Shown: in pieces, positions 34,311 through 45,260 of the stretch
Layout: the number at the start of each line of letters is the position of its first letter
Numbering within the stretch: the first letter of the stretch is position 1
Source: Ryuthela nishihirai
Lineage: Eukaryota > Arthropoda > Arachnida > Araneae > Heptathelidae
Assembly (NCBI GenBank): GCA_038380435.1
Contig: JAWZYU010000006.1
Span: 37,760,501-37,824,500, forward strand
DNA length: 64,000 nucleotides
Direction: 5' to 3'
The notes under the pieces: model-generated
What the model was told of the DNA's origin: nothing
The model's input: the letters and a program-made list of their open reading frames with translations, nothing else
Database searches by the model: none
Made by a program: the position numbers and the translations under genes

Positions 34311-34754
34311 TAGCGGGGGTGGCTCAGTCGGTAGCGCACCAGACTTGTAATCTGCAGTTCCCGGATTCGAGTCCCGGCTGGGTCAGCGTTGAGACTTATC
34401 TCAGCAAGCTCCCCACCCAGCCCACGATCAGTAGGACTTAGACTTGGAAAGACCACCGCCTGTCGGATGAGACGTTAAGCCGTGGTCCCGTGTGCAAGAG
34501 AATCATACCTTGTGCATGTTAAAGAACACACTGACTGGAAGGCTAACATCTGCCTCCCAACAACTGTTCCCGTGGGTCCCCCTCCAGTCTTGAGTCCACA
34601 ACGTCAGACTATGCGACAAGTCGGTTGAGGTATTCCAAGTCGTATCACCTTGCATTCCACTCATTGCATCGAACTCACCAGGAGTGGAGAGAGAGATGCC
34701 AAAAAAAAATGCGGACTCTGCTCTAAGCAGGACTAAACGCAAAAGAATAAGAAG
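34311..34754 (+). mobile_element. Chimeric SINE: SINE-A head and core with a foreign 3' tail
   Basis: The tRNA head and central block are standard SINE-A to about 34585 (ends GTGGGTCCCCCTCC). The usual tail is replaced by ~170 bp starting AGTCTTGAGTCCACAACG and ending GCAGGACTAAACGCAAAAG AATAAGAAG. An 18-bp target duplication starting ATTAAGTAAA with one mismatch (34293-34310 and 34755-34772) encloses the whole, so it inserted as a single unit. Confidence 0.88.
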
Positions 34755-35169
34755 ATTAAGTAAAAGAATTGGCAATCAATACGATTTAATTTATATTGCA
34801 TTTGCAGAATATTATTGTCATTGATTTCTCTATATCTGTAAATGCTAGGTAGCATTTGAAAATTGGCCCTTTGGACCAGAAAAAATGTGGGGAAATGGTC
34901 TGTAATTTTTGACATCAGAACTCAATTTTGGCAATCTACATTCGAAATTCCATAATCAGTTGGTAGGACACCCAACTCTAGTTGGTAATCCACTGTTTAA
35001 AACAAAACAATCATATGAATTAACTAGGTCTATTAAATTTAAGACATTTTTACTTGGTTCATGATGTCAAGGTTATTGTCACCCATTAATATAAAGATGG
35101 ATTTCAAGTTAAGTAATGAGTTTATAACAAATTCCAGATACGACAGAAACGATTGTACATTACCTTGAG

Positions 35170-36905
35170 CTGTTACCTTTGTGTGGTAGAAAACGGACAG
35201 GCATACAAGGATTGGAGGATAAACAAGGTAAGGTTATAGAAGGTGAGGATTCTGTCATGGCTAGGTAGGCTGAGCATTTCAGTGATGTTCTAAACAATGT
35301 AGTTAGTTCTACTCCCATTGTTTGCAATGATGATAGATGCATTGGTGGCTTTAATGTTGGCCCTATAACACAATCTGAAGTTATTTTGGCTGTTTCTAAA
35401 CTTAAACTTCATAAATCCCCAGGGGTAGATGAAATTACTACGGAAATGCTTAGAGCTGGGAATGTTTCGGTTACCACTTGGATGACTGAAATTCTGAATA
35501 TCTTTTATGATAAAAGCATGGTTCCTGAGGATTTTACCAGAGCTATTGTTATCCCTATTTTCAAAAAAGGTGATCGCAGTTCTTGTGATAACTATAAGGG
35601 TATCAGCCAACTCTCTGTTCCAGGTAAAGTTCTTTCCATGATTGTGCTTAATAGAATTAAGAATCTGGTTGACAGTCAATTGCGTGATGAGCAATGTGGA
35701 TTCAGAAATGGTAGGGGATGTGTGGATCAGATATTTTCACTTAGGCAGATTCTTGAGAAATGTGTAGAGTTTCAGAAACCTTTGGTTGCTAGCTTTGTTG
35801 ATTTCAAAAAGGCTTTCGACTCTGTTGATCGTCATAATTTGTGGTTGATTGTGAAATCATATGGTATACCAGACAAGTTAGTTAACATTATGAAAGCTCT
35901 CTATAATAACACTGAGTCGTGTGTGAGAGTTGGTAAGGCTTGTAGCAAATGGTTTAGCATTACTTCTGGTGTTCGACAAGGGTGCATTTTGTCTCCTTTT
36001 CTCTTTAGCTTGGTTATTGATTATGTTATGCGAAATTCACTTCAACGGAAAGATTTTGGCCTTAAATGGGCTGGAGATACGAAAATTTCTGATTTAGATT
36101 ATGCTGATGATTTAGCCCTTTTGGCAAATGATGTTGATGAGATGAACTCTTTCATTCCAGCTGTTGATGAGACTGGTAGTAGAGTAGGTTTGGTTATAAA
36201 CAGAGAGAAAATTAAAGTGAAAATTAGTCAGGCAGGCTGTGATTCAGTTAATCTGAATGGTTGCAGTCTTGAGCAGGTGTCACAGTTTAATTATCTTGGG
36301 AGCTATGTAACAGATAATGGTGATGTGCGGCATGAGATTAACAGACGAATAGGGATTGCTGCCGGGACTTTTAAGAACCTATGGAGAGTGTGGAGAAATA
36401 GGCGTATACACCTAAAGACTAAAATTAGACAGTATAATAGTTTGGTTCTTTCTAGGGTTAGTTATGGTAGTGAAACCAGGACACTTTGTAAACAGGATAA
36501 CAGGAAACTAGATGCTTTTGATTCCAGATGCTTACGCAGTATCTTGGGCATTAGGTGGTTCAACTTTGTAACTAATGATGAGATTAGGCAAAGGAGTTTG
36601 CAACCTCCTTTAAGCAGCATATTGTGCAGAGAGAGACTCCGTTGGTTTGGCCATGTTGCCCGTATGAATAATTATAGATTGGCGAATAGGGTTATGAACA
36701 GTGTGCCTAAAGGCCTCAGAGAGAAGGGGAGACCTAGGATGCGGTGGGCGGACAATGTCAAACAGGACCTTGTTAGAATTGGTGTGCAGTGGCCAGATGC
36801 AGTAGATGTAGCTCAGGATAGACTTGTTTGGAGAACTAAATTGCACGGTCTGGTTGGACCTCCATAGCCCATGGCTGCTTGAGGATGATGATGATGATGA
36901 TGTTC
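35170..36905 (+). mobile_element. RTE-type non-LTR element, 5'-truncated
   Basis: The insertion starts in coding sequence (LCGRKRTGIQGLED) and ends after the stop codon with a short 3' end and (GAT)n repeat at about 36883-36902. Short 3' end and trinucleotide tail fit RTE-like elements. It lies opposite to its LINE-2 host. Confidence 0.85.
35269..36867 (+). CDS. RTE-like reverse transcriptase, long open frame
   Basis: Open for 532 codons after a TAG at 35266-35268 (a relative would read Trp there); the first ATG at 35386 leaves 493 residues. Order of motifs: KLHKSPGVDEI, PIFKKGD with CDNYKGIS, QCGFRNGRGCVDQIF, ASFVDFKKAFDSVDR (first catalytic Asp), SGVRQGCILSPFLF, LDYADDLALL (catalytic pair), then RERLRWFGHVARM and GRPRMRWADNV, the typical C-terminal zinc-knuckle-like region of this group. 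The endonuclease is missing, so it cannot retrotranspose. No other lesion within the RT: young or recently inserted. Confidence 0.88.
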   Translation, partial: AEHFSDVLNNVVSSTPIVCNDDRCIGGFNVGPITQSEVILAVSKLKLHKSPGVDEITTEMLRAGNVSVTTWMTEILNIFYDKSMVPEDFTRAIVIPIFKKGDRSSCDNYKGISQLSVPGKVLSMIVLNRIKNLVDSQLRDEQCGFRNGRGCVDQIFSLRQILEKCVEFQKPLVASFVDFKKAFDSVDRHNLWLIVKSYGIPDKLVNIMKALYNNTESCVRVGKACSKWFSITSGVRQGCILSPFLFSLVIDYVMRNSLQRKDFGLKWAGDTKISDLDYADDLALLANDVDEMNSFIPAVDETGSRVGLVINREKIKVKISQAGCDSVNLNGCSLEQVSQFNYLGSYVTDNGDVRHEINRRIGIAAGTFKNLWRVWRNRRIHLKTKIRQYNSLVLSRVSYGSETRTLCKQDNRKLDAFDSRCLRSILGIRWFNFVTNDEIRQRSLQPPLSSILCRERLRWFGHVARMNNYRLANRVMNSVPKGLREKGRPRMRWADNVKQDLVRIGVQWPDAVDVAQDRLVWRTKLHGLVGPP

Positions 36906-37717
36906 AGTAAATACTGCCCATAATCAGATTTCTTGATTTAGCAAGCAAAATCTCGTAACCGTTAGTAATAACTGACAAATTGTTTAATATTTTGAAAGAA
37001 AAGCTTTCTCTGAAGTAAAGTGCTACTCCTTCACCTTTACGAGCTTTTTTATTTCACATACCAGTATAAAAACTTATATGTGAAATATTGTCATTTTGCC
37101 ACGTTTCTACAAATGCAAGAGAATGAGATTAAAAAAAAATCACTTCTTTCTAAAGTTACTAAGATCTCTCACCAAGGTTTTTATACAGACTTCTACAATT
37201 GAGTGAGAAAATAGAAAATGTTGATTTTATTGAAACAATTACCATAAATCAGACTGAGATTTTCAGACTGAATATAATTAGGTGTAGCCATTAAAATATA
37301 AAAGTTATTTCACTGTGAAAAAATACTTACAATGTGAACAAATCTCGTTGAGATTTAAAAGGCGGCATTGTGCTCCATTTTCCTTTCTTAGAAATATTTT
37401 CCCATTTCTTACCCATATATATTTGTATTGTTTTTCTACTTTGACTTTTCTTGCCTTGTGGAAGAGATCTCTATAAAAATCTTCACAAATGTTCGTTGAG
37501 CTAGATTATATGCTTTTCATTAACAATACCTACAACTTTGGTATTCCAATCACGATGTTCTTTTACTTTGTCAAGAAAAGCATCTCGCAAGATTTGGTCT
37601 CTAAACTTTGTTAATATTGCGCGTGGAGTGTTGCCGTTTCTTCCTTTTTACCAATTCTGAAACATTCCAGTATCTCTCGGGGTTTAAAGTTAACATGTAG
37701 GAAATTAGCAATTTTTT

Positions 37718-38053
37718 CTACGATGTTCTTTGCATCTTCTTGTAATAATTCAGTATACCTTGAATTTCTAAGTTGCACACATTGCTTTCCTGTTCCAAAT
37801 CATTTTCTCTTTCTGATAAATTTTCTATCGTATTTTCCAATTTTTGATTCTTAGCTAATAAGTTCTTATTTTCGTGTCTGCAGAGAACCAAGTCCTGAGT
37901 CACATTTTCAACTTTATCTCGCAATTCATCATATTTTCCTGATAAAAAATCTAATGATTTGGTAAGTTCCACGATGTTGTTCTTCAGGTCACCCATGCAA
38001 TCATTAATTACCTGTTTAACTGAATGGTATGTTAAAGATTTAATAGATGCCAT
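37718..38053 (-). pseudogene. LINE-2 ORF1, N-terminal coiled coil
   Basis: Starts at 38053 (MASIKSLTYHSVKQV), with a heptad-rich helix (LDFLSGKYDELRDKVENV, later NQKLENTIENLSEREN) and the conserved NVCNLEIQGI that matches the IEIHGVP position of LINE-1. The frame then breaks; C-terminal sequence continues in other frames to about 37370. Presumed RNA-binding and multimerisation protein of the element. Confidence 0.75.
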
Positions 38054-38298
38054 TTGTTCGGAACTGAAGTTTTAAATCTTTCTCCAGGGGGTCAGGGAAA
38101 GTTGAAGAAGCACCTGAGGCAGCATACTCAATATTTACCTCAGTTATGCGACCTGACAGGGGAAGCATCAGAAGGCGTATATTTTATACACGTCCATTCA
38201 TTTTTGCGTTCCGCAGAAAATTTGCGGAAGTTATCCTCTGTAACATGTGAAAAATAGTAATGAAATTGGCTTCTCCAGGCACTTTTGCATCGGATGGA

Positions 38299-38694
38299 TG
38301 GGGCGGGGGTGGCTCAGTCGGTAGCGCGCCAGGCTCGTAATCTGTAGTTCCCAGGTTCGAGTCCCAGCTGAGTCAGTGTTGAGATTTATCTCCGCAAAAT
38401 TCCCCGCCCTGCCCACGGTCAGTAGGGGACACCGATGAGCTTGGAAAGGTCGCCGTCCGTCGGATGGGATGTTAAGCCGTGGCCCCGTGTACGGGAGAGC
38501 CATACCCTGTGCACGTTAAAGAACACGCTGGATGGCCTTGACGGGAGGCTACCATCTCTCTCCCAACAGCTGTTCCAGTGGGTCCCCTCCCCCAACCTTC
38601 TCTGAGCCTTCGGGGTCCATGTGAGCTGGCCATTTAGCCCATGGTGTGCAAAAAAGTGCCGCTCAGAGGTAAAACAACCCAACAACCCAATCCA
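38299..38694 (+). mobile_element. SINE-A, full length, young; reference copy
   Basis: Exact 12-bp target duplication GCATCGGATGGA (38287-38298 and 38695-38706). Shows the full order: head GGGGCGGGGGTGGCTCAGTC, B box GGTTCGAGTCCC, central GTCGGATGGGATGTTAAGCC and CACGTTAAAGAACACGCTGG, T-rich-complement tail GTGTGCAAAAAAGTGCCGC, and end AAAACAACCCAACAACCCAA. The central block resembles the conserved domain of metazoan SINE superfamilies such as MetaSINE; this is from memory and needs alignment. Confidence 0.95.
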
Positions 38695-39173
38695 GCATCG
38701 GATGGAATCTGAACGTTTGTCACTCTTCATTCCCATAGATAGCACACGAGACTTCCTTTGCTGAGGAATATAGGAGTTGAAAAGCTGAACTTAAGGAGAG
38801 ATCGTCGTCGTCTTACAGCGTTGCTGTCCTTGAAGCAGTCCCTTCATGGAATTTCTTATGCGCATGTGCGTGAAAGGGTCAGTGTAAGGCAAAGGGTACG
38901 CTAAGCTGACCGACGTTAGGCATAACTAAATGGCCAGTTCAAAGTCGCAAAGATTTAATGAAGTATTTCTCGATATGAGCATGAAACTTATCTAAGGAAT
39001 TAAGTAAATCTTTAAAGCATTAAATATAAAGATTTAAACTTACAGAACAGCGAATTATCATACTCTTAAGTGATATAAGAGCCATCAAAAACACATATTT
39101 CGGCTTTCCTTAACTAAGCATGGACTCTGAAATAGTTAATGACTTATTACAACGTTAAGTCATGTACATGGCC

Positions 39174-39518
39174 AGGGTTGGGTTATTTTACCTCTGAGTG
39201 GCAGTTTTTTCCACGCAAAAGGCTAAATCGCCAGATGACAAGGACTCCAAAGATTCAGAGAAGATTGAAGGAGGGGACCCACTGGACAGTGTTAGGAGAC
39301 AGATGGAATCCTCCTGTCAAGGCTACCATCTGTCTCCTAACACTGTAGTGCATTCTTTAACTTGCACAGGGTATTGTTCTCATGCACATGATCCACAGCT
39401 TAACGTCCTATCTGACGGACGGCGGCCTTTCCAAGACCATCGGTATCCCGTATCTCATCGAAGCATAATTGGAGAGGAAGGGTAGCGGAAATAAATCATC
39501 AACACCGGCTCAGCTGGG
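39174..39518 (-). mobile_element. SINE-A, old, shared between units
   Basis: Counterpart of 27059-27690. Tail GGGTTGGGTTATTTTACC on the left; head lost just after the B box region (CAGCTGGGAATAGAACCC). It runs into FB-260. Confidence 0.85.
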
Positions 39519-39519
39519 A

Positions 39520-39728
39520 ATAGAACCCAAAATGATTATCGTAGATCAATGGCTGATTGAGCTGTCAGTCACTTTTCAATCAACCAATGATGTGCGATCT
39601 ATGATACTCTTGGCTGATTCAACGAGAACCAGATAATTCTGTAAATTAATTACCTGTAAGAATTATTGATATTTCAACTGTTCAGTATCAATGTTTCAGC
39701 TGATTCCGACCACGCTTTCCACATGCCT
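39520..39728. mobile_element. FB-260 foldback MITE, left end lost
   Basis: Begins at the inner ATGATTATCGTAGATCAATGG motif and ends GACCACGCTTTCCACATGCC. Counterpart of 27703-27962. Confidence 0.75.
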
Positions 39729-40300
39729 AATCGGGAGTTAAAGAAGAAGAATTCAAAACTGTTTAGTGGGGACTCGAAACTGCGTACGTGACTCAGCCAA
39801 CACCTCCCTTCTTATGAATATAATAAACTCCTTGATAGCATGGTAGAGTAAGAATCAGTTAAATGAATCCAGAGGAAAAGTTCATTTTAAAATGAGAGTA
39901 TCGTTGAAACCAAGAAGACGGTTTTCAAGTTTCAAATAGTTTGAGCTGTCGTTTACGGTTAGCAATATATCACACTGATGGGGATCTTTTCTGTTCCTTG
40001 GATTTCCGCCCATCCTTACGTAACTGGAATAGGTACTTAAGAAAATGTAATTACCCTTAATAACAATATGAAAAATAAGATATTATTAGCGATCACAGCG
40101 CTCAATAATAAATAATGTTTGAGGGAAATAAGTGAAAAATAATAGCAGGAATACTGTTGAAAGTGCTGGCAGATTTATTACATCAGAAAGGAAACTGCCG
40201 TTTGTTGAAGAAAGGGAGATTTATGGTACCTTGGATTAAAATAAAATGATTATTAGTTGCAATATCCTCTTCGCATAGTAGTCGCTCTCCTGTACAAACG

Positions 40301-40677
40301 AGGGCGGGGGTGGCTCAGTTGGTAGCGCGCCAGGCTGGTAATCTGTAGTTCCCAGGTTCGAGTCCCAGCTGGGTCAGCGTTGAGATTTATCTCCGCAAAA
40401 CTCCCTGCCCTGCCCACGGTCAGTAGGGGACACCGATGAGCTTGGAAAGGCCGTCGGATGGGACGTTAAACCGTGGCCCCATGTGTGGGAGAGTCATACC
40501 CTGTGCACGTTAAAGAACACACTGGATGGCCTTGACGGGAAGCTACCATCTGTCGCCCAACAGCTATTCCAATGGGTCCCCTCCCCCCAACCTTCTTTGA
40601 GACTTTGGGGTCCATGTGACTTGGCCATTTAGCCCATGGTGTGCGAAAAAGCGCCGCTCAGAGGTAAAACAACCCAA
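40301..40677 (+). mobile_element. SINE-A, full length, young
   Basis: Exact 12-bp target duplication CCTGTACAAACG (40289-40300 and 40678-40689). Carries a ~14-base deletion before the central block (GGCCGTCGGATGG). Unit 1 has the empty site. Confidence 0.93.
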
Positions 40678-40835
40678 CCTGTACAAACGTTTTGGGACTT
40701 CTAAATATTACCAAGTCATAATCATTTTTATGTTTATACATCACAGTACTCTCTTTAGACGTAAAAGTAATGTAGGTTTGGAAGCTTGAAGAACTGGAGG
40801 ATTTATGAGAGTAAAGATCTTTTAGCCTTATAATG

Positions 40836-41050
40836 CAGTGTTGAAGCAGTGAGATAACCAGTTGAGACATTAATGAAGCTTTTCCGTCACTGATTCACCA
40901 AATTATCAGTTACTTGTCAATCAATCAATAATGACATGGATCAGCAGTTGCATCGAAGATGACTGGCTGACTTAAAATTGCCTGGTAGCTTAATCAGCCA
41001 ATGATCGACGAAAATCATCGTCTCATTTTCTTAATTACTTCCACTACACT
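40836..41050. mobile_element. FB-260 foldback MITE, diverged
   Basis: Counterpart of 28693-28868. Right end intact (TCTTAATTACTTCCACTACACTTC region), left terminus decayed. Confidence 0.7.
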
Positions 41051-41083
41051 TCATCTCTCCTTCATGATACATATACGATTTGG

Positions 41084-41466
41084 TGGGGGCGGGGGTGCTC
41101 AGTCGGTAGCGCACCAGGCTCGTAATCTGTAGTTCCCAGGTTCGAGTCCCAGCAGGGTCAGCGTTGAGATTTACCTCCGCAAAATTCCCCGCTCTGCCCA
41201 CGGTCAGTAGCGGACACCGATGGGCTTGGAAAGCCCGCCGTCCGTCGGATGGGGCGTTAAGCCGTGGCCCGTGTATGGGAGAGCCACACCGTGTGTACGT
41301 TAAAGAACACGCTGGATGGCCTTGACGGGAGGCTACCATCTGTCTCCTAACAGCTGTTCCAGTGCGTCTCCTCCCCCAACCTTCTCTGAGCCTTCGGGGT
41401 CCATGTGACCTGACCATTTAGCCCATGGTGTGCAAAAAAGTGCCGCTCAGAGGTAAAACAACAACA
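41084..41466 (+). mobile_element. SINE-A, full length, young
   Basis: Exact 15-bp target duplication ACATATACGATTTGG (41069-41083 and 41467-41481). The tail ends in ACAACAACA and not the usual CCAA repeat. Confidence 0.94.
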
Positions 41467-42129
41467 ACATATACGATTTGGAGAAACTCCAGCACTTTTA
41501 CCTTTCGTTTTTCTACGACTATATTCTTGGTGAACCCTAAACTCAGAGATATAAAAAAATTCTAAATAATCCCAAAAGCTATGCATTCGTCCGAAAAAAA
41601 TTGAACATAGAAATAAATCCATTGCTTTTGACAGCTTGACGAGTTTTGCAAAGTGCTGCAGTTTTTATTTGCCATTTCACTACTCGTGTTTGCTCTAGTA
41701 TTTGAACTATTTTTCTCTCACAGGAAAATAAATAAGAACACTCTTTGGTTCTTTGCTTTGGTGATCGCGGCTCGCAGAGAAGTCTGCTGCCTTTCCTAAC
41801 TCCTCCAAAAGGCAGCAGATGTCAAACTCGGTGATGGGTACGCGTCTGGTTTCTTCTCATGTTCCCGAGCGAGGCAGCTGAAGAAAGGACCAGCTTTCAT
41901 CGGCTGCATGCCACTGGCAGCAAATTGCCACTGGGTTGTCATGGAGGCTGACAGTTTCATCCTTTTGTGGAAGAGGACGAAGATCTTGTTAGCCTTAGTG
42001 AAAAAAAGAAGTAGCTTCGGTGGTTTTTGGGAATCTACTGCTAATAATCCTCCTAATCATCTACTGCAAGCTGTAGACTCTATCTGAGACAAATGTTTTT
42101 TCACAGATTCTTTATTTTGGGTCTAACTT

Positions 42130-42690
42130 AGACCTATTGCAAGAAAGAAAGTCAGTTATTAAGATTCTGGTATATTAAATATCTTCTTAATAAACTAGAA
42201 AATAAAGTAAAAAATAAACTAAAACAGATGATTCTATGTTGGTTTAAGTCTGCTTTGTTTATTTGTTTACTAAATAAATAAAAGTAGACAAACCCTATTC
42301 CTCTGCTTCGTAAAAAAAAACTTGACTACAAGATTTTATTTTGATTGTAAAAAAAATTATTTTGGTTGAAAACAAGTTGTAAATTGTCAGTTTATTTGTA
42401 CTGTATGTTTAAAAAAATCGACAAAACCATATTCCTCTCTTCCTACTCAACCGGCCAATGAAGTGTAAAAGAAATTTGATTACATGATTTTATTTTGATT
42501 TAAATATTCTTTGTTTAGTTGCATATTAATTGAAAATTCTACTCCTCTTCTTGCCACACAACCAGACAATAAAGAGTAAAAGAAACTGCAGGAGATGATG
42601 TCAATTTGATTTAAATATTCTTCGTTTAAATTCTACACTAAATTATGAAACATTGATAAGCCGCTATCCTGTACTGCCTACTCAACGAGG
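42130..42690. repeat. ~118-bp satellite, array 2 left part
   Basis: About 4.5 units with the same landmarks as 29590-30125. It is cut at TAATAGAG by the hAT element and resumes after it at 45932. Confidence 0.85.
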
Positions 42691-43019
42691 TAATAGAGCA
42701 GTGATTCCCAACCTTTTCTGGACCATCGCCCCCTTTAGAAGAGAACAAAAATTTCAACGCAAATTTCAAATTCTAGTCCATAATAAGTAATTTTATATGA
42801 AATATTAAAATATTGTTACATATTATCTGTACCTAATTTATCTGTTTATTTATCTATTAAATATCATAAAGCAGAAATTAATAAAACGACAACCAAATGT
42901 ACAATAAAATTGTTTATTAAAATTTTAATTAAACACAGAATCAATAAGAAATAAAAAATAATGAGATAAACACAAAATTAATAATAAATAAAAAAAATTA
43001 ATGAGATGGTTGAGGCTGG

Positions 43020-44783
43020 TGGAGTGTTAACAATTTGTTAATGTCGGGTTCCAATTTCGTTAACATCAATCGCATATCGCCACGTTCAGTGATGTGTAGT
43101 CTGTTCCTCTTCTTTGACAGTAAATTAGCTACTGCACTGAATCCACGCTCAGCCATATAGGACTAAGGAAATGCGATTAAAAACTTCTGTACTATTGCCC
43201 ACAATCCAGGGTAGAGAACTGGTATTGATTTTTGAAGCCAGAACTCTGGTATCCATGCTTGAATTTTACTTTGAGTGCTTCGTTAGTCGTGAGTTCTAAG
43301 AGTTCCTCTTCCAAATTTGATGATTCTTCAGTATCTGAGTTTGCGAAAGGATCTAAAACCCAACTCGATATATTCATGTTTAAAATATCTTGGAAACGCT
43401 CCGTAAAATCAACATGAAGAACTTCCAAGTGTTGGCAGTAAGTAAATAAATCTTCCGGCTTTGCAGAGACTGCTGATAATGTGGGAAAGTGGTTGTATTC
43501 ACCTCTACCAAGATTTCGTTTGAATAGAAGAAGTTTTCCCGCAAAAGCAGCTGTGACGTTTTTTGTTTTAATTAAATTCAACTCATCACCTTGCAATTGT
43601 AAATTAACTTGATTAAATATTTTAAACAGGTCTGTCAAATAAGCGATGTCATTTTTTGACGTAATCAGGTTTTCGCGCAATTTTTCGTCTCTGTCTTCAA
43701 GAAAGTCCAGTACTGAGTCAAATAGATTGAAAAAACGATTCAGACAAAGACCTTTAGAGAGCCAACGTACTTCTGTGTGCAGCAGCAAGCGATTGTAATC
43801 TTCATCATTTTCATTACAAAGCTTACCAAATAATCGGTCATTCAATGAATTGCTTCTAATCTTATTGATTGCTTTAATAACGTAATGGAGCGACCTATGC
43901 AGACGTTCATTCAAATTTTTTGCAACCAAATGCTGACGATGAATAATACAATGTACATCGAGTACATTTGGTACTGCTTGTTTCAAATGCGCTATGAAAC
44001 CCTTATGACGTCCTGTCATTGCTGGAGCACCATCAGTAGCAGCAGACAAAATATTGCAAATAGGAATTTCTTTCTCTTGAAAAAACTTTTGCATGGTATT
44101 AAATATAGATTCTCCCTTTGTATCAGATTCCAAATTTTTAGCAAATAATAACTCTTCATGAATTTTTTCTTCTTTTATAAATCGTACGTATGATAAGAGT
44201 AGCGCTTCGTTATTTGGTAGAGTTGATTCATCGAGTTGAATGGAAATTTTGCAAGTCTTTAAGTAATCACATAATGATATTTCAACGTCTTTTGCCATTT
44301 CATCTATTCTTCTTTGCACTGAATTATTACTGAGAGGAATTTTTTGATGATATCTGACGGTGTCTTATGATGAAGAACAGTTTTTAATATCTCTTTGACT
44401 GCCGGCAAAATTAATTCCTTGCCAATTGTGTGTGGTTTTCCTGCTTTTGCGATTAACAATGAAACGTTATATGAGGCTCGTAGTCCATCATCTTGTTTAG
44501 AAGACGACAAAAAAAGGTTTGACATAGTTGGCTGTTTTAAATATTGCCTTTCCAGTTCTTGAAAATAGGATAAATCTTTGTTCTTTTGATCAGCATGCAT
44601 TTTATTTAAATGCTCATGTAGCCTAAAAGGTTTCATAGCTTCATTTGAAAAAACTTTTCGGCAAATTATACACATACGTAATGATTGGTTTGTAGGAGAG
44701 TACGTAAATCCATATTTCAAATACTCAATACTGTACTGCCTGCATTCCTTTTTAGATGTAGATTCACAAATTTTCAAATACAA
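43020..44783 (-). pseudogene. hAT transposase (ZBED5/SCAND3-like)
   Basis: The N-terminus at 44783 (MYLKICESTSKKE) leads to a zinc-finger/BED-like segment (CIICRKVFSNEAMKPFRLHEHLNKMH: C-x2-C and H-x4-H). The catalytic part has QLDEST (first Asp), ATDGAPAMTGRHKG (second Asp), CIIHRQHLVAKNL and EVRWLSKG. The C-terminal dimerisation block (YMAERGFSAVANLLSKKRN, with the catalytic Glu) lies at about 43100-43180 in another frame. Lesions: a 1-base deletion in an A run near 44340, a frameshift near 43200, and a TAG just before YMAERG. The sequence is otherwise well preserved, so decay is recent. It would cut and paste the element in the nucleus. Confidence 0.9.
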
Positions 44784-45260
44784 ATTAACTTCTCAACAGA
44801 TTTATAGATAGTTATAAAAATAATGTTTATAATGACTTCTAACACTTATCACTCACGACTATTTATCACGGCGAAGCACATAAAAATAATAAAACATTCC
44901 TAGAGCTATCGCTTTTATAGATTTGATTTTGTGCACACATTAACTTGTATGTTTGTGATGCCGGCGCACTTGCTCCGTAAACAAGTCATTTCAAGCCCCC
45001 ATATTCTTGTCGAAACATGTTAAATTGCATGAACCGCATGTTTGCCTACCAACTTGCAAGGACTTGTCACCATCAATCTATTCTAAACTAAAACAAATTA
45101 GGTATAGGTATACATAATGCTAATTTAAAAATGCTTATTAACGCGATAACAATAAGATAATTTACATAGCTAGATAAAATATTAATTCATGAAAACAGGT
45201 ATTTTCAAAGTATTTTATTATATTAAAAAAATAATTATAAAAAAATATGAAATATAATAA

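Larger units (their letters stand above)
33060..37125 (-). pseudogene. LINE-2 ORF2: endonuclease and reverse transcriptase, interrupted
   Basis: Endonuclease motifs on the minus strand: GEGVALYFREKL (about 37040) and LIMGSIY (36915) right of the RTE, then LKSIFILMGDNNLDIM (about 35060-35110) left of it. RT motifs: YLDFTKAFD (about 33800-33825), RGVPQGSIL (33630-33650), and LFHRK (33690). Stops and frame changes throughout. The halves of the endonuclease join across the RTE, showing that the RTE jumped into an existing LINE-2. Confidence 0.8.
32590..38930 (-). mobile_element. LINE-2: CR1/Jockey-group retrotransposon with nested insertions
   Basis: A relative of LINE-1 (shared ORF1 motif KYDEL, similar RT). 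The 3' end is near 32613 (TTAATAAAAATAATAATTTT on the + strand). RT is at 33060-34200, a chimeric SINE at 34311-34754, endonuclease at about 34990-35170 and 36906-37120, split by an RTE at 35170-36905, ORF1 at 37718-38053, and a presumed 5' UTR to about 38930 that holds the SINE at 38299. The equivalent site in unit 1 is empty, so it arrived after the duplication. Confidence 0.82.
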
